DNA of 64,000 nt from Uloborus plumipes. Lineage: Eukaryota > Arthropoda > Arachnida > Araneae > Uloboridae. Below are positions 47,250-59,190 of this stretch, one piece after another. The position numbers and the translations under genes were made by a program. Every line of letters begins with the position of its first letter. The stretch's first letter is position 1. The stretch lies in assembly GCA_038373865.1 (NCBI GenBank), contig JAXGGA010002323.1, forward strand, positions 1 to 64,000, written 5' to 3'. The notes under the pieces are model-generated. The model saw only the letters and a list, made by a program, of their open reading frames with translations, was not told the origin of the DNA and did no database searches.

Positions 47250-48423
47250 GTAAGAGAAATATTCCCTCATATTTTCAGTCTGGGTAATATCTAAAAATAA
47301 TTCCTCTTTCGGAGGAATGCTATTTTCTAAAAATTGGATCACTCGCTAAATTGCAGTAATTTTCTCGTATATGTTTTCTGGAATTTGTAAATTAAAGAGC
47401 GATAGAAAATTATATTTTCTGTCAAACAATTAACAATAGTATGTTAAAATTAATTAAAAAAAAGTTTCTATTGTGTTCAAAATTGGTTTTGGCTAAAGTT
47501 TTAATGGTACATAAAGATTGAATTTTCCGCTTCCTAGTTCGTTAAAATATAATCATAGTTAAGTTAGATATTTGCATAAAAATAATTCCTTATTTAAGTT
47601 AAAAATTGAACTAATTATTCAAATTCTTTTCATCATGTACATTCCAAAAACGCGTATTACGCATGGATGACTCATGTCGTAAGTTTAGTTGCTCATCCTA
47701 AAAAGGGTCACTTTAATAAGTTTAGGATGATTCAAAAGCTAATTCTGGACGCAACTCAAAGCGCATTTAGAAGAAATCGTAGGGTAGCACTTATGTTGGT
47801 ATTGAAAAGCGTAAAAAGTTCAATGAAATTGAAAATTAAACTAATGTAACGTTTTTCAAATCCACCTTTGATAGATTATTCAACGTGTTAGCCGGTAAAA
47901 TGAAACCGGCTTCATTTATTACAAAGTATTAGTTTCTTCTTGCGTTCAGCTTATTCCGCATCAGGGGCTCCTCGATGGGAGGTTACAGGAGGTAGCTGTG
48001 ACCTTTCAAAAATTTCCTTATCTGGCAAAATTTGCGTGAAGTTTCAGCAAATTTTTGACATAATTGCAATTATTAATTGTCCAAATGTCCCATTTCATTT
48101 AATGTATTTATGCCTGTATACCGGTATTTTATCATTCGGCAAAACTTGGAGTTCCATTCAGTAAATTTAGAATTTTTTCCCCACTGCAAAATTTAAGTTC
48201 GGGGCGTCCCAGCCCCAGCGCACCACTTGAAATGTGCGCGATTCTTTTCAAGATAATTATGAAAAACGAAAGTTTAACACCTGTTCTGTATTATGACAAC
48301 TAAAATTGCAGTGACTTGATAACATTAAGAAGTTACTTGAGCTATTTTTGCATACGAGCTTGATCTAATTAAAGGTTTTCTTACAAATTTTTAAGAATAA
48401 ATGTATATACGAATGAAAATGGG
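47250..48423. other. Ninjurin intron, first part
   Basis: No further exon was recognised. Around 47990-48170 two related segments (GGCAAAATTTGCGTGAAGTT and GGCAAAACTTGGAGTTCC) suggest a short internal repeat. Confidence 0.4.
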
Positions 48424-48646
48424 TCATTCCACGAAAAAAACCGCCATCTTGTCCCACACGTGATGTTCATATATTTCATTAAAAATAGTGATTTTAAAGG
48501 GTAATGAACGAAATTGTTTTAAGAAATTACAAACCGGTGCTGGATTTCTTAGGCAACTAATTTTGCTCATTGCTTTTAAAATTACTTTTTAATGAAATAG
48601 ATGAGCGTCACGTGCGGGACAAAATGGCGGCTTTTTTCCCATGGAG
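48424..48646. mobile_element. Palindromic MITE, about 220 bp
   Basis: The left arm TCATTCCACGAAAAAAACCGCCAT-type sequence, with CTTGTCCCACACGTGATG, is mirrored at 48585-48646 (CGTCACGTGCGGGACAAAATGG, then CGGCTTTTTTCCCATGGA). The GGTCATTCCA edge is shared with repeat A and the palindrome at 27311. No coding capacity. Confidence 0.75.
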
Positions 48647-49572
48647 AAACTCAAATAATAATAAACTGCTATTTAAATACTTAATTCGATAATTACAAAA
48701 TGAAAATAGCATAATTATTGATTCTTTAAACCGTACTATTAGCTCATGTGTCAATGTATACGTATTTACTCCTGTTACATTTATTTGGGCCCATTGACCC
48801 ATTTAGGGCATAAATTTCAGCTTACCTTTTCAGATGTTTTATTCATGATGAATATTATGCAAAAAGAATATTAATCAGTCCTAATACCTTAGAAATTATA
48901 TGACGCAATCACATCAAAATATAAATTATCTGTGCAATGAGAAATATGTGCAATTGAAGCATTAAAAAAAAAAGATACTGTTAATAATTGTAATATTGCC
49001 GAATAACCTATTCATTTCAAAGCAGATAAAAAAAAATAAATATTTAAAATCTTCACTGACTCATTTAAATATTTTTCGTACAAAAAATTCTCAAGTTGAT
49101 CAAAAGAGTAATCATTCATAATTACCGTATCTACTAGACTAAAGAGGAACTGTCTTCCTTATTCAAATGGGATTAGTTAGGGGTTAATGCACTTGTTCTA
49201 ATGGGGACTTTTAGGGATTGTAGTCAGATAGAAAATTTTTCACTCAATTTTCGCTGTTTTATTTAGGCATGAGTGTTTAATGAATGTGTTACTTTTCATC
49301 ACTTGATTTCGAGGCATCCAGTGAAACGCCGGGCATTTTACGTAGCTAGATTAAACCAGGGTTCTTCCGTGCTGCAGCATTTTGTTTTACTCCTAATTTC
49401 CCTACTAGTTGCTATATTTTAATGTTCTTCTGTTACAAAATCAAAGATATTATTGAAATGATTTTAAAACTGCTATTTTAGAAACTCTCTTAAAAGATGT
49501 TACGGAATATTCCTGAAAAAAGGGGGTTCAATATTTCTTTTCTCAGTTCAAATAATTTGATATTGTTTTTAA
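48647..49572. other. Ninjurin intron spacer
   Basis: AT-rich; nothing recognised. Confidence 0.45.
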
Positions 49573-49974
49573 CCCTTTAAGCGGTTTGCTCGTACGGTGT
49601 ACGTGCTACCCGAAATTGGCCTCATCTGGTTTGCCCGTACGGGCATCGATATTTTCAGATTTCCTTTTCTGGTTTTCCCGAACTGTTCGGAAAATTGTAA
49701 ACCTCAAAATTCACAGTAAGTGTGAGAGAAATTTTTGCATAATTTGAAAACCATTCATTACTGCATGCAGAATGTACTTGGAAAAAGCAAATATTTCGGG
49801 ATTTTGTGACCAAAATTGTAAAATAAAAAATATTGTAAAAGTATTGAAAACGAAAAAAAAATTTAAAAATTCTTTATATTCTTATTTTGTTAAGTATGGT
49901 ACTTAACTATATGCAATAAAAAAATAAGCCTTTTTTGGAAGCATTTCTGGTAAAATAATTGACCGGTTAAAGGG
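49573..49974. mobile_element. piggyBac-like MITE, 402 bp
   Basis: TTAA (49569-49572) then CCCTTTAAGCGGTTTGC; GACCGGTTAAAGGG then TTAA (49975-49978). CCCTTTAA is inverted at the far end. It encodes no protein. Confidence 0.75.
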
Positions 49975-49978
49975 TTAA

Positions 49979-52090
49979 AGCTTGAAATATTATTTTGTAT
50001 TTAAAAGTTCTGTTTTGATTTTAAATAACTGGTATAGCAGATTAAAACGTGCTGCACATCTTAAAGAAGATCTTGCACGTTCAGTTTTGATAAACTTTTT
50101 ACACCTTCGTACTAGATTCTTAAATTTTTAAAAATGTTTTCTAAAATCGTCCTAGTTTGCTTTCTCAGTGCCAGTGATTTTCATCATACGATACGAAACA
50201 TTAATCTGTGTCATTACAAGTCTTGAAACTTCCGTATTTGTTACATGATCGGTCTGATTTTGATTTCGTGGATCCTATGAAACTAAGTGCAATTTTTCCG
50301 GCGGAAGTTTATTTGTAATCTATTTTTCGAGTAGCGGAAATTCGGCTTTAAATGCTCGCTGCGGAAGTGTGCCATTAAGTTTCTATTTGAATACACACAG
50401 ATGAATTAGGTTCTTCTTTATAGTTCTTAAATAGGCAGCTGGTTGCATTCGAAAAGAACGTCCGAATTATGAATTGACTACCTTTTAGACAAACTTTTTT
50501 TTTTATGGTAATCTTATGCTAGTTATATTTTTTGTACATGATAAAATCAACTTTCAATGTGTAAGGGAAGTTCACCTCTCTGAATTTTCAATTGTTTTGG
50601 TCTAATACGGGGGGAGGGGGATTAAAATACACTAATCGGATTAAACTGATATGTAAATGGCTATATCATTTCAAATTGTCATTTATTGTTCTTAATTTTT
50701 ACTTCAAATTAGAGCAATCTACTTCTTTTGTCTTTGTGATTCTATTTGCAATCACTGAATTTGTGGTAGTTACTCAAAATTAATAGCAAACCATTTCGTT
50801 CATTGCATCCTTTTTACATTCTTGTAGGAAGTTGTGAAAGAATGCCGAAAATACCCCTTCCCTCCCAAATTTCAACCTAAATTTCCATTTTAATCACCCC
50901 TGAATTTATTTTGACTACTTTTTGTACCTTGTTCGAACTTTATGCACGTGCGACTGGAACATTAATTACAGATAATTTTGTCATGAAGATCATGTGTACG
51001 TACGAACGTATAATCAGCGGGAATGTCCGTTTTAACGGGTTTTGTAGTGCTATCTCCGTGTGTATGTATTTTACATAATGAAATATAGTTAGCCGTAGAA
51101 TGTTGAAATTTTTTATATAGAAGATGTATATCGTCTTGTAGTGCACTTCTTGTTTTTTAAAAGTTTGTGATTGTTTTTTATGGCGAGGCAATGTTAAATT
51201 CAAGTTTTTTTTCGCATAATGCAAACTGTACAGTCATAAATTAGCAACCAGTTGGGGATATATTGCTCAGAATGAGATGCCAAGTCCGTCAATGTGGCTA
51301 CATTTAGTGAGATTTAAATAGTTAGTGTTTCCGAAATGAGAATCAAGGCACAAAGAAGTTGTGTGCCAAAACACATTCAGTCAAGTTGAACCAATCGTAA
51401 CTTTGAGACGAAACTGCAGTCTTAAGATGCTATGATTGAGCTGTGGGTGCATTTGCTTCAGTTCTGTGTTAGCCCTGGCTTATGGGCGGTAACTCATTGC
51501 ATAACACGTGGTTTGTTTTATTAGAGAACGTGGGAAAACATTCTTCAGTGCAAACCTTCTGAAATAAATTCTGAAAGCAATATTAAACAAGAGGGAAACA
51601 CACACACAGTAGGTTAAACCAGGAGTTTTGATCCACAGGGAGACTTGTGATCCATGGAGGCTTTCTTCCATAAAATTAATGTTTGACAAATTTTAGTCAC
51701 ATTATTGGTTGACTAATCATACAACAGTAAATTGTATTGAAACGTGATTCCAGTTATCTGCGATTTTCTAGAAATTCAGTGCGAAATGATACTTTACTAT
51801 AAAAGTTAATTTTGAATATTTTGGAATTTGTCAACTTTTTAACTTTAAGTTTTGAGGTAAATTTTAGAAGTTTATATATGTTAGTCACTTTTTTATGTAT
51901 GTACTGATATGAAGTCGTGGTATATAATTTTAATGCAAGTTATTAAAAATTTAGCTTTTTAAAAATAAAACTACATAGGAAGCTTTGACCCTAGCTAACT
52001 ACGGAGACTTAACCTAAACATTGTCATTGATTTGTCATAAACATTCCGGCTTTTGTCGGATGTCTGTGCATCCATAAGCTCTCAATTTTT
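49979..52090. other. Ninjurin intron spacer
   Basis: AT-rich with no identifiable exon. A G-rich run GGGGGGAGGGGG lies near 50611-50622. Confidence 0.4.
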
Positions 52091-52140
52091 CACATTGAAA
52101 AAGGCGTTCCTTGTAACGCCGAAACACGTGTCTGCAGTAT
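52091..52140 (+). ncRNA. Hammerhead-ribozyme-like motif, copy 2 (degenerate)
   Basis: The + strand reads ATTGAAAAA, stem GGCGTT (52103-52108), loop CCTTGT, stem AACGCC (52115-52120), GAAA (52121-52124), CACGTGTC, then TGCAGTAT. It matches copy 1 at 26952-27010 (minus) except in stem II, where both sides have changed and pairing is kept. CACGTG can act as a minimal stem III, especially in a dimer. The first core strand departs from CUGANGA, so activity is unproven. Probably part of a dispersed retroelement-like repeat. Confidence 0.4.
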
Positions 52141-52866
52141 CCCTAAGAGCCTCATGAACGTTTGAAATATAATTTGCAATTATAGCACTAAGGTATCGAT
52201 GTTCTTTCATTGTCTTGATGTTTTTGTTTGAATATTTTTCGTGTAATGAACAGCTAGCATATGGTGATTTGGATCAAATCATTAAATTTTATCGAAGTAA
52301 TAACTATATTTACTGTGATTAGAACCTGAGTAGCCTTCTCAGTACTGCCAGGTTAGGTTTACCCCAGCGGTAGAATCTAACTCCTCAGAGTTGCAGTATG
52401 AGATACCTCTAAGACTCTAAGTCCTTAGTCAAATCAAAATACTGAAGTGAAAGAGCTTTATAGCAGGAAAGTGCAAGTTGAAGACTGAATAACTGTCAAG
52501 TTTATAGGAAAAAAAGGATTTATTTGTTAGTTCATTGATATTCCTTTATTTATTCAGTTATTTCTCTTTTTATTCACTGATTTATTTTTTTCTCATTAAA
52601 CAGTCCTTTTACTTATTGAATTGGTTTTTGTTTCGTTATTTATTCATTCATTTGGTAAAAAGTAGTTTTAATAAAAAAAACCGAAAATAGTTCATAAAAA
52701 AAAAAAATTGTACTTCTCATTTTGCCCCCGTGGAAAAAAAATGAAATGTCCACTTCCTGTTTTGCAGATACAACATACTTTTAAACATACTTAGAACATA
52801 TTTGTACTACAAAAAAAGGTTTTAACGGTAATGAGTATTAAAACATTAACTATGCAATATAGTATA
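52141..52866. other. Ninjurin intron spacer
   Basis: 52320-52440 is less AT-rich (GCCTTCTCAGTACTGCCAGG) and may belong to the same repeat as the hammerhead-like motif; no family is recognised. Confidence 0.35.
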
Positions 52867-53270
52867 GAGGGTGTTCCAGTTTTTCAGAACTTCTAGGAGA
52901 TGTAAAAGGTATTCTGACGACTCCAATTCACATTGCAGTGGGGGTTCGGAAATGCTTTCCTAAAGTTGTGATACACACATAATCACCATAAAGAAAATAT
53001 ACTGTAAGAAAAATTTTTTTTATCGTGCATGTAAAAAATCAAAAGGTACATGGGTTAAAATAACTGTTCGAAGTTCTTTTTAAACCGGCGACAATCCACA
53101 CCTCACATCTTCGGCGCAAATAGTTCAGAACAGTCTGGAATACTCCCGGCAAAATATAACTTCACAGCGTCAGGAAGCATTTCCGACCCCTTATTGCAGT
53201 ATGAATTCGAGTTGGTAGGATACACCCTACCCCTTCTAGAAGTCATGAAACACTTAACTGGGGCACCCTG
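52867..53270. mobile_element. TA-flanked MITE, 404 bp
   Basis: The left end GAGGGTGTTCCAGTT and the right end, inverted, CAGGGTGCCCCAGTT pair with a few mismatches; TA lies outside both ends (52865-52866 and 53271-53272). This fits a Tc1/mariner-mobilised MITE. No transposase. Confidence 0.7.
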
Positions 53271-53274
53271 TATG

Positions 53275-53981
53275 TTGTTTTTAATAAATAATATACGTTT
53301 CATAATCAAAATAAACTGAATTATCGTGGCCTTCTGCTATCTTCATGCTTTGCATAGCAGCTTCATTTTCAAAAGCGATCTTGTATTTCTATTGACTGTG
53401 AATACTAATTCTTATTTAAAACTTTTGAAATAAGATGGAAAGATGAAAAACTGTTTGAGTAAATTGTAAATAAAAGTCAGGTATGAAGGTAATCAAAGGT
53501 TTATTTAAAATGAAATATGACATGATCTCATGTATCGTGTTATGATCTCTAGAATAATCATGCGAAAGTAGTAAATATGAACAGAAATGACGAATTTGAA
53601 ACTCACACGAATGAAGAAAGAATAGAATACGTACAAATTGTAATTATTTATGTTCAGGTTAAATTATTTTGCACGTTAAAAAATTAAACACTTGGTTGTT
53701 TGGAGTTTTTGTGACAACTTTCTATTTGTATTTTGTCAGTCTTTCACTTGCCAGATAATTTGCATGATATAAAGTAAGTTTAAAATGTTTTGGTATATTT
53801 ATTTAAAAAGAACTAATCAATTTAAAACTATCTTCAAGATGCTGTTCATGCGACCATTTGCATTTAAGTTTGCCCATTGCAAAATACATGTACACTGTAT
53901 TTCATCTTGTTGGAAACTGTTTTTGTATTACTTTTAAATTTTCTTTTTCCCAATTTTTCTTTCTTTTTTTTTTTTTTTTAG
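53275..53981. other. Ninjurin intron, 3' part
   Basis: AT-rich, ending in the long pyrimidine tract and AG of the next exon. Confidence 0.5.
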
Positions 53982-54176
53982 AAGGAGCACAGTGATAAGA
54001 CATGTCCTCTAGACGCCAACATCTATGCCACCCGAAAAACAGTAGCTCAAGGCATGATGGACATCGCTCTGTTGACTGCAAATGCCTCCCAACTAAAACA
54101 CGTTTTAGCCACTGCAGACACTCACGATTATTATCTCATCAATTTAGTTTTAATCGCTAGCTCCATGACATTACAA
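53982..54176 (+). CDS. Ninjurin, central exon
   Basis: This 65-codon exon, phase 0 at both ends, lies between a 20-base T-rich acceptor and GTAAGT. After a short polar start (KEHSDKTCPLDANIYATRKT) come VAQGMMDIALLTANASQLKH and VLATADTHDYYLINLVLIAS. The VAQGMxDIALLxANASQL block is the hallmark of ninjurins. In NINJ1, the amphipathic helices of this region insert into the plasma membrane and polymerise to rupture it during lytic cell death; ninjurins are also described as adhesion proteins. The exon ends inside the first transmembrane segment. An alternative acceptor three bases downstream would remove only one Lys. Confidence 0.96.
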
Positions 54177-54244
54177 GTAAGTACTTCTGAATCAACTTTT
54201 TGTGGAAAAGAGTTGACCTTTTCCATTTTCAAAAGTAAAACTTG

Positions 54245-54665
54245 TGCAGTGAAACCTGTGTAAGTTGACCACAGACTTGCGGTGCAGCACTTTAGTGCTC
54301 AACTGAGACAGTTGGTCAACGTATAGAGGTTGATATATGAAAGGCTTGGAGGATGAAGAGGCTATGTTACATTTTAAAAAATAAACACTCTAGGCAATGG
54401 TAAGCAATGGATACAGGTATGCAAATAAAACTTGGTACATCAAAAAGTAGATGTCATTAGACCAATTTCATACGCACACTAACGACAAATCCAGAAAACA
54501 AAAAAGCTGCAACAACTGCAACACAAAACTTTGAACTTTAATTACTCGCAATTTGTGTTTTGTTACATGACCCCTTCATCTCCCAAGCCCTTCATGTATG
54601 ACTAATTTTGTACATGACAAAAGCGATCAACTTATACAGGTGGTCAGCTTTACAGGTTTTATGGT
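54245..54665. mobile_element. MITE with AAACCTGT...GTTGACCAC ends
   Basis: The left end GTGAAACCTGTGTAAGTTGACCAC-like sequence is mirrored at the right (GTGGTCAGCTTTACAGGTTTTATGG). AACC-TGTA-AAGTTGACC ends are common for pogo/Tc1-related MITEs. The exact target duplication was not resolved. A second, smaller MITE is nested in it (54341-54592). Confidence 0.6.
54341..54592 (-). mobile_element. Short MITE, family G, nested copy
   Basis: AAGGCTTGGAGGATGAAG at the left and CTTCATCTCCCAAGCCCTT at the right form inverted ends. An almost complete second copy, in opposite orientation, is at 59499-59747 in the same intron. Confidence 0.75.
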
Positions 54666-55041
54666 ATCACAGAAACCTTATTCAGGGATTCGCCTTGTAA
54701 CTGTTCGCTTTGCAAATAACACTACTTTTACTTCAAATGTCTGACTAATAATACATAAAATCTTAAACGGATTCAAGTAACTCTGTGTGAATATTGCATC
54801 AATTTTTTGGAAAATTCGTGCAGTGTTTAGAATAAGGATCTTATTCTTTTGCTTAATCGTTAATAGTCGTGATACGTAACTCCATAACTATTTGAGGTTG
54901 CAACAGCCGTTATCCCCCCCCCCCCCAATATGTGTCCCCCAAACCAAACGTGATTAACGAAGCTAAATGCCGCAATTTGTTTACATCTAGTATGAGTAGT
55001 CAGATTGAAACGAAATTTTACTCAAGGACAATTATTTGATA

Positions 55042-55110
55042 CTAGCGGTACCCGCACGGCTTTGTCCGTGATATAAAATTAAAAGTTCATTTGTAAAAAA
55101 TTGATATAGC
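55042..55110 (-). mobile_element. 3' end of a Helitron-like element (minus strand)
   Basis: Read on the minus strand the element ends ...CACGGACAAAGCCGTG, then CGGGTACCGCTAG, followed by T. A GC-rich hairpin (CACGG/CCGTG, 55055-55059 and 55066-55070) about ten bases before CTAG|T is the canonical Helitron 3' terminus. The element extends to the right, but its 5' TC end was not located. The foldback that follows may belong to it. Confidence 0.6.
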
Positions 55111-55280
55111 AGAAAAAGTACTCTATTTTAGTTACAATTCAACTATATAATTCCTTCAAAGTATGATATAAAAATTTGGTATGGACCCTACACTACCTCC
55201 TTTTACGTGTACATTTCATAGTAGATGCCTTAAGTGGTAAAATAGTGCTTGGAGTGAGCAAGATAACAATTGAAACATTT

Positions 55281-56510
55281 ACATTTTCTTTGCATCATTG
55301 GAAAGAACACACTTTTTTAAACCAAAAAACGTTATTTTTACTTTTGAGACAAACCAGTTTCAAGGGGATATTGCAGATCAAAAATGTGTACGTCATTCAA
55401 CGTGAAATCAAAGAAAAAAAGACATAGACCTCAAAAGTTGATGTCAATTTGTTCTATTAAAATTTACAGGAGCTATTGTACTTATGTTCTGATGAAAAAA
55501 ACCTTTTTTAGATATTTTTGAACTTTAGTTTTTGTGTGCGCATCCGTAAAAACTCAAGAAATGGCAAAACATAAAGTTTCGTTTTTAACAAAAAGAATTA
55601 TCTTTTTATCGCTGCTATAAGAGCTTGAGTCTTTTCCTATGTGTTATTTTTAAGCTCTTGAAACAGAATTTCGGATGATATGTCACTTGGCAAGGTTGTA
55701 GGTCATTAATAATTCAAGGTCATAAAAAGCATTTTCCCATTTTTCATCATTTTTGTTTATGGGCAAATTGCAATCATAGGCTGAATATCTAGACACATCC
55801 TCGGCAGTATAAAGAATGGATTTTCAATTACTACTTATCATATTTTCAATTACTATTGTTATCATTTACATGGTGGAAATAATTGCAATATTCAACTCTA
55901 TCGAAAACTTTCGTTATCGCTTTTTAGAATAATGACTTTGCAGTCCCATTATACATATTTTTTATCACGTACACACCATATTAACTGTTTTATTTATTAT
56001 TTATCTCATTTATTAATTATTTTTATTTTATTTTTTTGAAAAAGGAAACAATGCTTTTTATGAATTTAAAATATTAACGACACCTTGCCAAGTGACATAT
56101 CATCCGAAATTCTGTTTCAAGAGCTTAAAAATAACACATAGGAAAAGACTCAAGCTCTTATAGAGGTGATAAGAAGATAATTATTTTTGTTAAAAACGAA
56201 ACTTTATTTTTTGCCATTTCTTGAGTTTTTACGGATGCGCACACAAAAACTAAAGTTCAAAAACATCTAAAAAAGGTTTTTTTCATCAGAACAAAAGTAC
56301 AATAGCTCCTGTAAATTTTAATAGAACAAATTGACATCAACTTTTGAGGTCTATGTCTTTTTTTCTTTGATTTCACGTTGAATGACGTACACATTTTTGA
56401 TCTGCAATATCCCTTAAAACTAGTTTGTCTCAAAAATAAAAATAACGTTTTTTAGTTAAGAAAAGTGTGTTCTTTCCAATGATGTAAAGAAAATTGAAAT
56501 TCAAGATGAC
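55281..56510. mobile_element. Foldback element with arms of about 425 bp
   Basis: The left arm (about 55281-55705) and right arm (about 56082-56510) are long, highly similar reverse complements: CATCATTGGAAAGAACACAC, ACGTCATTCAACGTGAAATC, GTGCGCATCCGTAAAAACTC and CGGATGATATGTCACTTGGC in the left arm all recur inverted in the right. The spacer of about 375 bp is AT-rich. No protein is encoded. Confidence 0.85.
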
Positions 56511-56805
56511 CCTTTTGAGATATTGCCCTTTAAAATTGAGGCAAAATTGAGAAAAAAGAAATTTGACTGGACTTTCAACTCGCATAATTCAGCAATTATT
56601 TGAGCTATCAAGATGCCACTTGCACACCTTTCGGACGAACTATCAGGCTACAAACGAGGAAAAAATTAGCTTCAGAAAGTCATTCTCTCAGCAGATACAA
56701 GCTGATAACGTATGGTCAAAATTTGCTAAAATACGATTTTTTACCAACTTTGGCAGCAAATTGCAAAAAATCAACAGTGCATGGAGCTTTTGTTACACAA
56801 GTAGG

Positions 56806-57735
56806 CTATTCTACCCTAAACAGTGATCAGAATCACCAAATTTGAGCCTGATAACACAGGCCAACAAAAAAAAAACCTTTTTGAAAACTTTTTTAATTTT
56901 AATAGCTGATCTTGATAGATTTTTATATGCTGAATCCAAATCTGCTTGTAGTTTTTATGTATCACCCTTAGGTTCCAAGTATTTTATTATATAGTCTAAT
57001 ACCCATTTACAGTATATAGGGAAATCAATGAAACACTGTAGAATCGTAAAAATGGTTTGTATTTACAGTAAAATAATTGGAATAGTAATTTTATGTGATG
57101 ATACAAGGTTCACTTGTCAACTGGAATTGCTTTATATTTTCTTTCCCTTTTTTCCTTGAAGCTTTTTGTGTAGCTTTTCCTGCGATGAATAGCTTGCTGA
57201 ACTTCCCGGTGAAGTGACCAACAGTAATCCCCCATCATGTTGTAGCATGTGTTTCAGCAGTGCTGCCAACATCATCTTTGTTCATTAGACCTATTTTTTC
57301 ATGTTATCTTAACTATGAAAAAGCTGTTAAATTCTAAAAATGTTTCTTTATTTCATGAATGTAACTATAAAATGTGAATAAATGGTGGGTGATACAACTT
57401 TTTAAGCATCATATTTGGATTCAGCAACCTAAACAACATAAGAATAAGGTATTTTCATTAAAAAAGTTTTTTCATCGTTGGCCTGTGTAATCGTCTTAGG
57501 TCGCGCGCAATAAAAGCACAAACTTGACTATTTAGTCATTTTTTCAAGACACGAAAAAGAGGCCTTCACAAATTAATTTTTATTGGCTGAACCATAAGGC
57601 TTATGGAACTATAATTTGGTATGGTTTCATGCAAGTCTTATATGTACATCCAAAAAAATTTCATCAAAATCGGAGAGGGTCGAGTGGGGATTTTCTCGAA
57701 ATTTGGGACACTTGACATGGAATGACCCATTTTGA
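56806..57735 (+). repeat. Dispersed repeat A, copy 2, interrupted
   Basis: 56806-56854 and 57488-57735 together match 7345-7650, ending in the same TGGAATGACCCA. The copy is split after GATAA by a 633-bp MITE. Similarity upstream of 56806 is weaker. Confidence 0.8.
56855..57487. mobile_element. 633-bp MITE with CACAGGCCAAC ends and TAA duplication
   Basis: The ends CACAGGCCAAC and GTTGGCCTGTG are perfect 11-bp inverted repeats, and A/T-rich flanks extend the pairing (AAAAACTTTTTTAAT-like). TAA is duplicated (56852-56854 and 57488-57490). Repeat A copy 1 shows the empty site GATAATCG at about 7398-7405. A 3-bp TWA target is the PIF/Harbinger preference, but the ends alone do not prove that family. 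Confidence 0.82.
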
Positions 57736-57919
57736 TACCACTGCTGAAAACAGTGGTAGCTTTCAGGAAACCTGCGTTGTTACAGAAATATTTTCCGTAT
57801 TCAGCTTGTTTCCACCGCATCTTAGAAGTTGTTTTAAAAGCAGTTTTTAGTTGCAAAATGGAAATACATCTGTTGTACCTCAAACAAATATTTTTCAAAA
57901 ATTTCCAGCTGAATGATCT

Positions 57920-58198
57920 GTGTTAGATAAAAAGCAACTCAAAGCAGGTGCAGAAGATGAGAATATTAGAAATAAGCAATTTAGGCGAAAATTGAAACTT
58001 TCTTGTTGTGAAATTAAAAAGCTGAAGCCTAGGGACGATTACAATATACACCCCTATAAATCGTGTAAAAACCAATTTTATACTAAAGCTAAAAAGACAG
58101 TAAATAGTTTAATGATGTTCCATGACACAGCTGAAAGAGGTGTGAAATTAATTCCAGGCTTCAGTTCCTCTTTGACGAAAGACAAAGAGCAACGGTAG
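57920..58198 (+). pseudogene. Decayed open frame of unknown family
   Basis: The 92-codon frame starts at a non-ATG codon (57920 lies in GTGTTAGAT) and reads charged sequence such as NIRNKQFRRKLKLSCCEIKK, then MMFHDTAERGVKLIPGFSSS before a stop. The T-A-E-R-G-V-K-L segment recalls the C-terminal part of proteins found in multiple copies in arthropod genomes, which suggests mobile-element origin, but I cannot name it. Composition is more codon-like than its flanks. No splice sites connect it to ninjurin. Confidence 0.35.
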
Positions 58199-58647
58199 CT
58201 TTTATTACAAATTAATGCTGTATGCTAAGGCACAGTTTCCTCATTTATTAAAAGGTATCCCATCCAAGCCAACTTAATTTGTATGTAAAGAGTAGTAAAA
58301 TGATGTTATATAATTTAACAGTATAAGTATAAAGGTGCATTAAAGTTTTTATTGTCATTTTAACTCTTTGCTTTCTGTCTTAACCCCTTAATTCCTCTAT
58401 TTTAACACAGAAATTTGTTTCTTTTATTTCTAAAGTACCGCGAACATACCACTTTTTTAATTGACAAAGTAAATCCAATAATAAGCAAATAAATGTAATT
58501 GAATATTGTAATGTTTTTAGGTTTTTGCATGAAAATTTCTTATTTTTGGTATACTCTAAGATTTAACCTGAAAAATGCCAAATAAATACTTTGGACAGGA
58601 TAGCAAAAATGAATGGGATAGCACTTAACGAGAATGAAATTTCCTAC

Positions 58648-59190
58648 AAAATGAGACCAAAATAAAGTTTCTAAAATGAATAGTTTTGGTTTTACAGAGG
58701 AAAAACTACGATTTTTGGCTAAAAATCGCTGGTTTTCGTAACTTAACCCACTTTGAGGCACGTGTTAATATTATCCGATTAAGCTAAAACTTTTCAAATC
58801 TCATTTCTAGTCTATTGGCACATTTTAGGGGGGTGCCTCAAAAGATTAGTTGAAAAAAAAATTTCCCCATGTTACTTGCAATTTCGAGGATTTGCGTTGC
58901 AGCCTGACTTGTGAAAATTCTGAAAAATATTTAACTATTTTTTTAGAAACTTTAAATCAATTAGACTTAAAGAAAATAAAATGTCTTACAAAATGAGACC
59001 AAAATAAAGCTTCTAGGATCAGTAGTTTTGGTTTTACAGAGTAAAAACTACAATTTTTGGCTAAAAATCGCTGTTTTTCTTAACTTTACCCTCTTTGCGG
59101 CACGTGTTAATATTATCGATTAAGCTAAAACTCTGCAAATCTCATTTTCTAGCCCATTGGCACATTTTAGAGGGGTGCCGCAAAAGAAAT
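58648..59190 (+). repeat. Direct duplication of a 200-bp segment
   Basis: 58648-58850 and about 58990-59190 share AAAATGAGACCAAAATAAAG, TAGTTTTGGTTTTACAGAG, TTTTTGGCTAAAAATCGCTG, GGCACGTGTTAATATTATC and CATTTTAG(A/G)GGGGTGCC in order, 340 bases apart, with about 10% differences by eye. Confidence 0.85.
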
